DNA of 22,860 nt from Pelargonium cotyledonis (lineage: Eukaryota > Streptophyta > Magnoliopsida > Geraniales > Geraniaceae), in assembly GCA_036897625.1 (NCBI GenBank), contig JAYMTA010000941.1:1-22860 (forward strand), written 5' to 3'. Positions 1 through 8,706 of the stretch are shown in pieces. Below the pieces are notes generated by a model. The model searched no databases. It worked only from the letters and a program-made list of their open reading frames with translations, and was not told the origin of the DNA. The position numbers and the translations under genes are program-made. The stretch's first letter is position 1. Each line of letters opens with the position of its first letter.

Positions 1-917
1 GAGGACGCAAACAAGCATTCTAAACATGGAAGCCTTTTCACTTGTTGCAAGTTGCATGGCAGCGTCAAAGCTGGTCATGAACTCGATGACACTCGTCGTG
101 CCGTCATAAGTGAGCGGTGGAATCCTGAGATGTGAATTGGATGGTGTGCTGCGGATATTGGCACATAGAGGGTTTCCAAGCGACCAAGGTGCTCGGGGCG
201 TGCCACTCACAGCCAACTGCTCTTGGAGGTTCCTTAAGTCCTCCTGCATTTTTCGTATGATGGGGCTTTCTTTAGATGCCACAGTTTTAGCAGATCGGGT
301 GCCATTTGCGCGCTTTCTGTTGGATCGTAGATGACTGGCGTAACATGTTCGTCCTGGTGTGGGGGGAGCTGTTCGACTGTGTGGTAATCATATATCTCTA
401 TTCGGGGTGAAACGCGTCAGGTGCGTTCTGAAAGAGGTGCACATTGAGAGCTCCTTCCTAGTACCATTTGTGTTTTTGATTCATCAACGCCTTCATGCCT
501 TGAACCCATAGAACGCGCAGCTCGACTATTCTTTGGGAAACTCAATCTTTCTCTGACAAGTCTGCGTGACTCGGCTCTCTCACAAATACTTGGAGCACAA
601 GAAGTATCTCCATTTTCCTCAACACTTTGATTTGGAGCCCTTCGCATCGGTGACAAATTTGCTGGAGGAGGTGGATGTGTGTTCCTCTCGCGCACAAGTT
701 GCGCTAGCAATTGATTTGAAGTTGCTATTTGTTCTGTGACCAATCGAATGAGGTCGGGGTTTTCTCTTACCGTCGTGGGAGGTGTTGGCGTGGGCGCACT
801 CCTATTCAAATTAAAGTGTTCCCGCAATTCCGCGGTAGCCCAAATAGGTGTCTCCTCCTCGGTGCGAGGATTCAATCGAGCTCCAAGTCTATCGCGTATA
901 GATTTGCGAGAAACCAT
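1..917 (-). pseudogene. gag-like region of the gypsy-like element (fossil)
   Basis: The minus-strand coding remnant begins with an ATG at 917 and lies just inside the LTR and leader. The first part is rich in proline and arginine, as in plant gypsy gag N-termini. The part nearest the left edge carries the YDG...F.....M pattern typical of the retrotransposon gag domain. It is broken and has no host function that I can see. Confidence 0.6.
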
Positions 918-1095
918 GTTGCAGAATCCAAAAAGCTTTTGAAGATCGAACGCGATGAAGATTAGAAAAAATCTTCACGAACGCGATGAAGATTTGAAGA
1001 AATCTTCAAGAATGCGAATCACGCGATGAAGATTTGAAGAACGTGGATGATGTTCTTTGTCAGCCTTCAACTCGTTCCCAGCAATGGAACCAAAT

Positions 1096-1649
1096 TGATG
1101 AGTTATTTCTGTCTCGAAGCTGATAGAAATAGTTTGTTGTAGTCGTCCAACGGTATTTCCAGATCAATCCTTCTATATGAATCAAAAACGATATAATAAG
1201 GTACCACAAGACTCCAAACTATATAATCGGGACGCTGCAAAATAGAACACGCGTTAAGTGAAGACCAGTGCGTCGCACTGGAATTCACCTCCGGCGTAAG
1301 AGTAAGAACTCCACAGATGATTAATGCTTAGCACTTGTAAAGAGAGTGAAAATAGAGAATTGAGAGTAAATTGAACCTTGTACCCCAGATGTATTTATAG
1401 TAAGAGAGCTCAATATTGATTGGTGGAGGTGATGTCACTACTTGAATCTGATTGGTTGGTCACTTATATGATAAGTATTAATTAAGTTCATTAAATGTAG
1501 ACACATTTTTATTGGGCCTGAACCAATAATTGGGCTTTGCCATTAATTCTGGGCTTTGTTATTGATTATGGGCTTGATCCATATATGAACTTGATAAGTA
1601 AATGAGTCTCAAATATGAGCCAAAAATTATATGTACCATCACTATAACA
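1096..1649 (-). repeat. LTR (5' LTR of the gypsy-like element)
   Basis: The 554-bp segment begins with TG and ends with CA when read on either strand. It has a TATA-like CTATAAATAC on the minus strand at 1391-1400, and its inner edge is followed after three bases by a tRNA-primer-like site. The outer part (U3 side) holds a diverged 19-bp tandem repeat with four TGGGCY cores. Orientation places its U3 end toward BET3, so transcription from it would run away from BET3. Confidence 0.65.
1511..1585. repeat. Diverged 19-bp tandem repeat with TGGGCY cores
   Basis: TGGGC(C/T) occurs at 1513, 1531, 1550 and 1569, a spacing of 18, 19 and 19 bp, with similar ATT-rich filler between. It lies within the U3 side of the LTR. 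TGGGCC/T is the core of the plant site II element bound by TCP factors; any such role here is inference. Confidence 0.6.
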
Positions 1650-1936
1650 TCTCTTAATGAATTATTCATGCTACAACATTTTTTTTTCACTTTCATATTT
1701 TCAAAAAAAATATAAAAAAATTCTCTCGCCAAGGTCCCACTCTTTATTTGCAAAAATAAAATGGGGGCTAGATGACTAATTTATCAAACTTTGTGGCTAA
1801 ATCTCTAAATTAATGTTTCTATTGGGTTAAAATCCCAAAAAACCCGTTCATCGAGTGTACTGTAAACGAAAGCGAAGCAACGGAGAGAAGAATCGAAACA
1901 GTTTCTAAGCTCTCTCAGTGAAGCTAAGGATCTGAA
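1650..1936 (+). promoter_or_regulatory. BET3 promoter and 5' leader
   Basis: Only 287 bp separate the LTR edge from the BET3 start codon. The segment has A/T runs around 1680-1720, including a TATAAA-like stretch near 1711, then a purine-rich leader (about 1860-1936) with CT and GA tracts typical of plant 5' UTRs. The transcription start is not fixed by the sequence. Any upstream regulatory DNA the gene once had beyond this point is now separated from it by the retroelement. Confidence 0.45.
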
Positions 1937-4900
1937 ATGGCTCCAGCTGCTCCTCGATCGGGCGACGCCATCTTCGCCAGTGTCGAACGCGTGGTAATCT
2001 CAAACCCTCAGTCCAATTTTCTCGGTAGCCAAACAGTTTTTTTGTGATCCGGTGGATTTTGATTTCTGAAATTTGTTTTGATTGTCATTTTACACTTTTC
2101 TTGAACCTGTTCGTGGCGATGAGACTGAGATTTTGTGTGATTGTGTTATGCTGTTTAATGTTATTGAGTTTGAGTTGAGCTTTGAAATTGAATTGGTGTA
2201 GAACGCGGAGCTGTTCACGTTGACGTATGGGGCGATCGTGAGGCAGTTGCTTACGGATTTGGAGGAGGTTGAGGAGGTGAACAAGCAGCTTGAGCAAATG
2301 TACTATTCTTGTGCTATCTCTTGAATTTCATTTCATTTTATTCATACTTCTTTTTGTGTTGTTTCTCTTTTTCATCACATTTATGTCATTGTTTTGGTGA
2401 ATCATGGACAATAAAGGTAAGTTTATAAGAATCATTGGGTGAGCTCTTGATGATGAAAATTTACAAAACGAATGGAAGTAATAGTTATGCACTTATGCTG
2501 TTATTCATTGGCAGAAACATGTGTGAGTTTGAATGCCACAAATAGTATGACTAGAGACACAATAACTTCAGAACTTTGAATATGATTATAAAATAGTTAT
2601 AAAAATTGCCACAAAGTATCATTATGAATTGTGCCTGAGATTTTGTGATGTTTGTGTCAAAATCCTGTTATGCGTTCAGGCTACTTCTGAAGTTCTCTTT
2701 GCTAAATGAAAACAATCATCCACAAATACAAAAGTAATTTTTTGTTGTCAAACTTCATGTATTGGAGTTTTTTTTTATTTTCAAATTCTCGTTTCCCTCA
2801 ACTTTTCCAACGTCCAGACATAGCATAAAGTGTCTAAAATTGCTTGTGTGTAGTGTTTGATGGAGAGAGAGAGAGATTAGTGCTATTCTTGAATCTTGAA
2901 AAGGTTTAGAGAAAAGAAGAAGAATGTTAACCTCTTCTCAACAACTTGTATCATCCATTTTTTGTTTCTTTAACATTGTTCAGATATGAAGTAAACACTG
3001 ACTTGCTAACTTCTTTTCTCCTCCAAGTTTTCTTTCCTCAATTTTTCCAAGTTCCAAACATGGCATAAAGTTTTGTGTCTTATGCTTTTCAGTTGGAATT
3101 CTAATGTGTCTTAGAGAGAGTAGTTAAATTGGGGTTGAGAGAATATCCAGCGGTGGTTTGCCAAAATGACATGTTGGTGTTACATGATAGCCATTGGGCA
3201 GTTTTGTGTTATGTGGCTGCGTTTTGGTGCATTCCTCTTTCTGCATTATAGTATTTTGGTGTCTAGCTATTATAACATAAGGCCATAACTCACATGAGTA
3301 TGATGCTTAATAATAACTAGGGCTTATTGGGTTTCAGGATTTAAAAATTATGCATTTTTGTTGAGTTTATTTAAGTAAGTGGGCTATCTCTTCTTAGTTT
3401 GTTTGTTTGCTTTAATATTTCTGTTAACTTATTTTTTAATCTCATATTACTGGGGAAGGGAGGAGGGAGGTTTATTATTTATATCATAGCTTAGTTCTAT
3501 TTGACAATGTTTGCATTAGTGAATTTTTTTTATTTTATCTGTCATGAAGTTGTTACATACAACGCAAAATATTATATAGAATATGCATATTATATGTCAA
3601 AGTGCAATCACTATCATTTGATTATGTTATACAATGGGAACTATTATTGAGAGTATGCTTACACAATGTTAAAATCAAAATACTATCGTTTGACTTTATT
3701 GTTACATTGCAGGGGTTATAATATTGGAGTTCGACTCATTGATGAGTTTCTAGCAAAATCAAATATTGCCAGATGCGTGGACTTCAGGGAGACAGCTGAC
3801 ATGATCGCTAAGGTCTATCTTTATTATATTATTACCATACATTCTAAAGTTTGCTGGCTTCTGATACCAGCTGTTGGTTTAAATAGGCCCTTATTGCAAG
3901 ACTATGGATGGTGCATAAATTAGTGTGTGTTTTTGCCTTTTTCTGCTGCCTGTAGCTGAAGAAAAAGGCAAGCTAAGCTAAGGCAGATACATTGTATGAG
4001 GGTTCCTATTTTTAGTTTGATGTTGATTACAATGCAATGGATCTCCTACCTTTCACTATAAGTTATGGTGGATATGCTTAGAAGCCTTTGAGTTGGTTGC
4101 AATCTCAAGAATCTCAGGGAGACATAGGTCTTTAACTGACAAGTACAGTTGCTACTTAGTTGGGTTGAACCTTACAATTCTAGAACCCCACAAATGGTCA
4201 AGTTTGAGGTGAAGTTTTGAAAAGGTTGGGTTTAGGTTAAGATGCTAAATAAACCATTCTTGTTCTAGGAACATGTTATGTGTCATTGTCTTATGATTAG
4301 GCTAGGATATGTAAAGCAAGTTCTTGAAACTAATATACGGGTTGATATGATTAATTAGCATCTTTTTAATGGGGTAGCTGAAGAGTTTTTTAACCGATGT
4401 ATATCGTCAAATGAGGCTGAAACTTAGATGGACTTGAGAACCTTGTTGGGCTTAAGTACCCTTCCAATGGCTGAGTTTGAGCTGAAGTTTGAAAAGGTTG
4501 GATTGGGTTTAGGTCCTAGATGAAGTGTCCCAGTTCTAGGGCCATTTGCGTTTTGGTATAATAAGGGTCTCTAATTACACGTAGGAGTCAGAGACATATT
4601 AGTGTTCATATACTCATGATGTTTACTTTTCAGCATTTAGGATTTGTGATTGTTCTTTATATCAGTTGAGGGACTCCATAAATATTTTCCATTTCCTTAA
4701 ATTCAGTTGTGAAGCTAGTCTTATTTTACGATTTGCATAACCAGTGAAATTTCCAAAGTGGGTTGTTGTTTTGCTCGACTTGACCTGTTCTGTTGAAATA
4801 TCCCACATTAAAAGAATATGGAGTTTTTTCACCTCTTGATATAGTAGTTGGGTCATACACCTAACAACTGAATCTTTTTGGTTGGAGGTTGTTTCGCATA

Positions 4901-6466
4901 GTATCAGAGTTGGTTTGGTCTTGTTGGCCTAGTGACCCGTCTGTGTTGTTTCCCTTATAACTCCTGGTCCATGGGCCTGTTGTGTTGTCTGGTAGGTCCG
5001 GTCCGACCTACACGTGAGAACGAGTGTAAAAGTATCCCACATTTGAAAAATGTGAAGTTTGAGACTACTTGGTTTCTAGTTGGACCCTTTTTCTAATAGT
5101 TTAAGCTTTTGGGTTGGAGTTGGTTTTACATGTTCCATTTATTTTATGCCCGCCCAATTTCAGCAAACTTACACTTTCAGGGGAAGGTTGATTTGACTAC
5201 CAAGAATCATTCCAACTTTTTCGTTTGGTTGGTAGTATTCTAACTATGCCAGCTCAACTGGATTGCAGTTTTTGATATATCTGAGACTCATGGGTGGTTT
5301 CAATCTATGGTCTACATGGCATGTTGTGAAGTGTGAACACATTTTTCACCTCTGTAATTTCATTTCATCATGCATTAAATGGGTTAGCACTACAAATTAT
5401 TGCTTGTACTGTGTAAATTACATGCTGAGCTTCTGAAAAATCGAGATATCTTCTGTTGCACATTCATTTGATTATGTACTATCTTAATTTTATCCTGAGT
5501 TTTGCAGGTGGGTTTCAAAATGTTTTTAGGTGTCACTGCATCTGTGATCAATTGGGATGCTGATGGAACAAGTTGCAGTCTTGTGTTGGAGGATAATCCC
5601 TTGGTAGACTTCGTTGAGCTTCCCGATACATGCCAAGGGCTGTACTATTGCAATGTCTTAAGCGGAGTCGTTAGAGGAGCCCTAGAGATGGTGAGTTCTG
5701 TCTTTTCCTATCTCGCAATTTTAATGTGGACTCTTACTTCGGCTTATACTACAATTACTTGGTCTTGTACATGCACATAACTCTATTACAAAACAATTGT
5801 TACCCTATTCAAATAAGAATGTGCCAGTGTCTTTGTGTTGTCTATCTCATATTTGTCAGGAAAATTTATGAGATTACGCGTTTGTTTGGATTCAAGTGTA
5901 ATAACCAATATGTATGTACAGGATCTAAAAGAAAAAAACAATATGTATATGTGGGATTCTATACAACTCGAATTCATTAGTCTATGGCAATATGGACATT
6001 AGAGATTTAGAGCCGGCAATTCAGGTTTCATATTGGGGTCGGTTGAAAAAACAATATATATATGTGGGATTCTGTACAACTCGAATTCATTAGTCTATGG
6101 CAATATGGACATTAGAGATTTAGAGCTGGCAATTCAGGTTTCATATTGGGGTCTGTTGAAAAGGCTTGACCCAATTTGGGTTCAGTCTGGGTTTTGCATA
6201 GAAAATGTGTGGGTTTGCCTGCAGGTTCGGGTTTAGGTCCGAATTTCCTGCTCTAGTGGACTGCAGTGATCACAAACTCTTACCTCAGTGCCTGATTTGA
6301 TGATTTCCTTCTCTTGTAATAATGCATCTTCATGGATGTTCAGGTATCGATGAAGACTGAAATTACATGGATCCGTGATATGCTTCGTGGGGATGATGCA
6401 TACGAGTTGCAGGTGAAGCTTGTAAAGCAAGTCCCGGAAGAGTACCCCTACAAGGATGACGATTGA
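1937..6466 (+). CDS. BET3: BET3 / TRAPPC3, core subunit of TRAPP vesicle-tethering complexes
   Basis: Five coding exons: 1937-1993, 2202-2299, 3713-3812, 5508-5690 and 6344-6466 (stop TGA). All have GT-AG borders and compatible phases, giving 186 aa, the family's usual length. Conserved blocks in order are ELFTLTYGA (about 21-29), EVNKQL and GYNIGVRLIDEFL (about 53-65), the ARCVDFRETAD block with Cys73 (the position of the palmitoylated cysteine of animal TRAPPC3), NPLVDFVELPD, and CNVLSGVVRGALEMV. In the known family, BET3 forms the core of TRAPP, which tethers ER-derived vesicles at the Golgi and activates Rab1/Ypt1-type GTPases. The start is the first ATG after the leader and gives the N-terminus (MAPAAPRSGDAIF) seen in plant homologues. 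No defect is visible, so the gene looks functional. Introns are 208, 1413, 1695 and 653 bp. Confidence 0.96.
2300..3712 (+). other. BET3 intron 2
   Basis: This 1413-bp AT-rich intron has a GT donor at 2300 and a TTGCAG acceptor ending at 3712. It holds a short GA microsatellite (about 2863-2875) and two diverged copies of a segment of about 55 bp (about 2790-2850 and 3036-3090, both with TTTCC...CA.AAG near a CATRGCATAAAG core). I see no gene in it. Confidence 0.7.
3813..5507 (+). other. BET3 intron 3
   Basis: This 1695-bp intron ends in TTTGCAG. It holds a complete TRIM at 4791-5130 and two diverged direct copies of a segment of about 80 bp (about 4190-4270 and 4463-4545; shared core AAAAGGTTGG preceded by GTTTGAG.TGAAGTTT). 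No coding sequence is seen. Confidence 0.7.
4791..5130 (+). mobile_element. TRIM (terminal-repeat retrotransposon in miniature), complete but old fossil
   Basis: The element is 340 bp with two terminal repeats of 108 bp each (4791-4898 and 5023-5130), both starting TGT with a TATCCCACAT box and ending CA. The left repeat is followed at 4899 by TAGTATCAGAG, a close match to the plant tRNA-Met primer site. A purine-containing CACGTGAGAACGAG stretch lies just before the right repeat. The target duplication is a perfect TGTTC (4786-4790 and 5131-5135). The repeats differ from each other at roughly a third of positions by eye, so the insertion is old. It has no coding capacity, as is usual for TRIMs. 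It sits in sense orientation inside BET3 intron 3. Confidence 0.82.
5931..6157 (+). repeat. Tandem duplication, two copies of 113 bp
   Basis: Copy one is about 5931-6043 and copy two about 6045-6157. By eye they differ at only about four or five positions and one homopolymer length. Each copy includes the first bases of the TAGAGC MITE, so the duplication happened after that element inserted and is fairly recent. Confidence 0.85.
6121..6255. mobile_element. Short hAT-like MITE, TAGAGC family
   Basis: The 135-bp segment starts TAGAGCTGGCAATTC and ends in the inverted counterpart GAATTTCCTGCTCTA. The interior is rich in GGGTTT and GGTCC words. hAT-type ends (TAGNGC) and size fit a non-autonomous hAT MITE. 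I see no clean 8-bp target duplication, perhaps because of age or the tandem duplication. A related element lies in the SnRK1 gene at 18283-18445. Confidence 0.45.
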
Positions 6467-7065
6467 CGAGTAATTATAAAAATCCATCCTTGCTCAGGAT
6501 ACAAAAACTAGTAAGTAGTCAATATTTTGTTTTCTTGTGGTTCATTTCCTTTCCGAGGTTAGACTTGCAACGACAGCAGCCTCTACTCTCTACCTTATTA
6601 TGCAATTCGTGGAACTCCACTTACGTATTCATTACGGTGATATTGTAGTTAACATTTTGGTTCACTATTAGGCAGTTTCGGAGTAAAATTCAATTTATAA
6701 ACCCTATTTCTTTAAACCATGTTCATAGAATACGAATCCCCCATTATCAGTTCTATTTTGAGTTTTGGTTATAAAACAAGTAGGCGTGCAAGGTTTGTAG
6801 TTAATGCTTTTGCTTACAATTTTACAAGACAATTACGTGTACATTTTGCTTTGATTGTTGATTACTAATTTATGCAATCTGCTTGTGGTTGCTAGTACTA
6901 GTGTATGTTATTGTTCTTCTATATCATTCCAAAATAAAATAAAATAAAATTAGATCAGTACATAGAGTGGTCATTTCGGAGTTTGGGTCAAGTTTTAATG
7001 GAATTGTATATGCAGTGAACGACGTTAGTAGTTTTTATTAATCTTGAATTTATAGAGTTTACAAA
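6467..7065 (+). other. BET3 3' UTR and downstream flank
   Basis: The segment follows the BET3 stop. It has an (AAAAT)4 run at 6931-6950 that contains AATAAA words and could serve as polyadenylation signal. No ORF of note is present. The part nearest 7065 has a minus-strand CTATAAATTC and may belong to the LTR of the copia fossil, cut by the hAT insertion; this is uncertain. Confidence 0.35.
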
Positions 7066-7073
7066 ACAATAAT
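7066..7073. repeat. Left target-site duplication of hAT element
   Basis: ACAATAAT, identical to 8607-8614. Confidence 0.85.
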
Positions 7074-8606
7074 TAGGGCTGGGCATCGGTCTAGAACCGG
7101 ACCGGACCGGACCGACCCGAGACCGGACTGGATCGAAAGTTGCATAATCATAGGACTGAAGACCGGACCAATCATAGTCGGTCCATGGATCGGACCGGTT
7201 TTGAATGGCCCGGACCTGAATTGGACCGAATGGACCGATTTTAATTTTTAAAAATTAAAATTAAACTTTTTAAATCAAATATTAGAGAAAATAATAGTAA
7301 TAATTAAAATTGAAGATAATGAAATCAACAATAATGAGGTATACAATTAAAAAGTGGTCTGGCTCCTTATGTGAGTTTCCCCTTTTTAGGGTTTTGGGTG
7401 GCGGCTATCTAGAGTTTTGCGGTGGTATTTCTATTTGTTGAGTAAGTTCCGGCAACGGGATCGGAGTCGGGGTGAGGTCGAGAGGGGGAGATCGAGTGGA
7501 GAAGCTCTCTGCGCTGGTGGTGTAAGGTTTTGGACGAAGTAGATCTGTGGGGATGGAGAGAGTACGAACGGGGGCAATACTGTCCTTCTGGTTCAGTTTC
7601 GTGAAGTGGTTGGCGGCGTTCGCGACTTGGCCGGACCTGCCTTCGACGAGAGGAGAGAGGGCGTGGTCCTCGGTCTTCTGTGATTTCCGGCGAAGGGTGG
7701 AGGAGATGTGAGTTGCGGGTGGTACAGAGATGTGGAGAAGGAGATGTCCGGCCGAGGTTGTGCTTGGGGAGAGGTGAGGGCGCATCTGGGCTGCCGGAGA
7801 GGGCGGGTTCCGGCGGCCAGAAAGGGTGAATTTCGGGGCGCCGGCGGAGATACTGGGTTCTGTTTTTTGTACTTCAAGAGGGGCGGAGACAAGGCCGAGG
7901 GTATCCGTTTGTGCGTGCAGGGAAGTATGGGTATTTTGTTGTGGACCAGACGGGGTGTCGGTACAGCGAGACTAGGGGAGGTCTCGGCGGCTAAGGCGGG
8001 GATAAGAGATGGATTGAGGAAGACTCGGCTTCGGCAAATGCGCCAGGGACGAGAGGCTAGGTGATAATTGGTGATTGGCGTCGTAGTGTTCGGATCATTA
8101 TACGACGTTGATCCTGCTATTGAATGGTCCGATTTTTTCTTACTCTTAGGTCCGGTTAGGGATAGTCTTGTGCCGAGGCTCTAGCTCAACTAAAGAGATT
8201 TCTAGCTTCTCATGATAGATGGACGTTGTCTTTGAGGATTCTCTTAGTTTGGTTGTTTTTTCTGTTTTTAGGTCGGCTTGCTTAGTTTTCCGTATGTAAT
8301 CCTCATCACCTTAAGTATACCGTTCCTGTTGGAATAATATAATTATTTCCGTTAAAAAAAAATAACAATAATGAAGTATAGTGTACTAAAATTGATTAAT
8401 TTGTTTTAAAAAATACAACTATTAATAGAATATATGTTAAAATATATTATTTTGAAATAAAATAATCATAATCGATCTGGATCGGAAATGGACCGGAAGG
8501 GACCGAAAGTTCCATAAAACTATGGACCGAATACCGGACCAAATCCTCTCGGTCTGGGTCGGTCCGGACCATTTTTCCGGTCCACCCCAATTCATGCCCA
8601 GCCCTA
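7074..8606. mobile_element. Non-autonomous hAT element carrying a nested insertion
   Basis: A perfect 13-bp terminal inverted repeat, TAGGGCTGGGCAT, lies at both ends and is flanked by a perfect 8-bp duplication ACAATAAT, the hAT signature. Both ends carry dense subterminal GGACCGG/CCGGTCC words, the kind of site hAT transposases bind. Without the nested 1020-bp retroposon and its duplicated target the element would be about 496 bp with an AT-rich centre, so it is a MITE with no transposase. Confidence 0.88.
7344..8363 (+). mobile_element. Poly(A)-tailed retroposon (LINE-like, non-autonomous) nested in the hAT element
   Basis: The 1020-bp insert is GC-rich, unlike its AT-rich host, and ends on the plus strand in an A9 tract (8354-8362). 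It is flanked by a 17-bp target duplication (7327-7343 and 8364-8380; one mismatch, A/G at the twelfth base). The end before the A tract (GGAATAATATAATTATTTCC) resembles plant L1 LINE 3' ends. I find no reverse transcriptase or endonuclease motifs. The open frames inside it look like GC-rich chance frames. It could be an internally deleted LINE, or less likely a retroposed transcript. Confidence 0.7.
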
Positions 8607-8614
8607 ACAATAAT
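8607..8614. repeat. Right target-site duplication of hAT element
   Basis: ACAATAAT, identical to 7066-7073. Confidence 0.85.
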
Positions 8615-8706
8615 TGTCATTAAGTTATTGTTTCAAATTCAAATACAAAATAAACTTATATAAACTGATACATTAATGACTAATTGCTACATTAATCTCT
8701 TTAACA
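8615..8706 (-). repeat. Probable start of the copia 3' LTR (fossil), interrupted by the hAT element
   Basis: On the minus strand, a TTGCGGGAACG stretch followed by TGTTAAAGAG at 8706 matches the usual copia arrangement of a purine-rich tract directly before the 3' LTR. The LTR would then run left and be cut at 8607 by the hAT insertion. The other part would lie left of 7066. The LTR end is not identified. Confidence 0.4.

Larger units (their letters stand above)
1..1649 (-). mobile_element. Ty3/gypsy-like LTR retrotransposon, 5' part (fossil)
   Basis: The element reads right to left and continues past the left edge. In order on the minus strand it has an LTR (1649 to 1096), a primer-binding-like site directly inside it (about 1092 to 1073, resembling the tRNA-Asp type common in plant gypsy elements), a leader of about 150 bp with three copies of a CGCGATGAAG repeat, and a gag-like coding region from about 917 leftward. 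The far left part (about 1-130) resembles the conserved plant gypsy gag core. The gag frame is broken in at least one place in this window. The flanking pentamer at the LTR edge is TCTCT (1650-1654), but its partner lies outside. Age cannot be estimated because only one LTR is visible. Confidence 0.72.
5691..6343 (+). other. BET3 intron 4
   Basis: The 653-bp intron has a GTGAGT donor and a TTCAG acceptor. It holds a nearly perfect tandem duplication of 113 bp and a hAT-like MITE. The duplicated part carries several stop codons in every useful frame, so it is non-coding. Confidence 0.7.

Noticed and set aside
3666-3923. Open frame of 85 codons
   Set aside because: It is BET3 exon 3 plus intron read-through on both sides, not a separate gene.
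7405-8064. Three open frames of 99-126 codons on both strands
   Set aside because: They overlap each other in a GC-rich stretch inside a poly(A)-tailed retroposon, are rich in Pro, Arg, Gly and Ser, and match no family. They look like chance frames.
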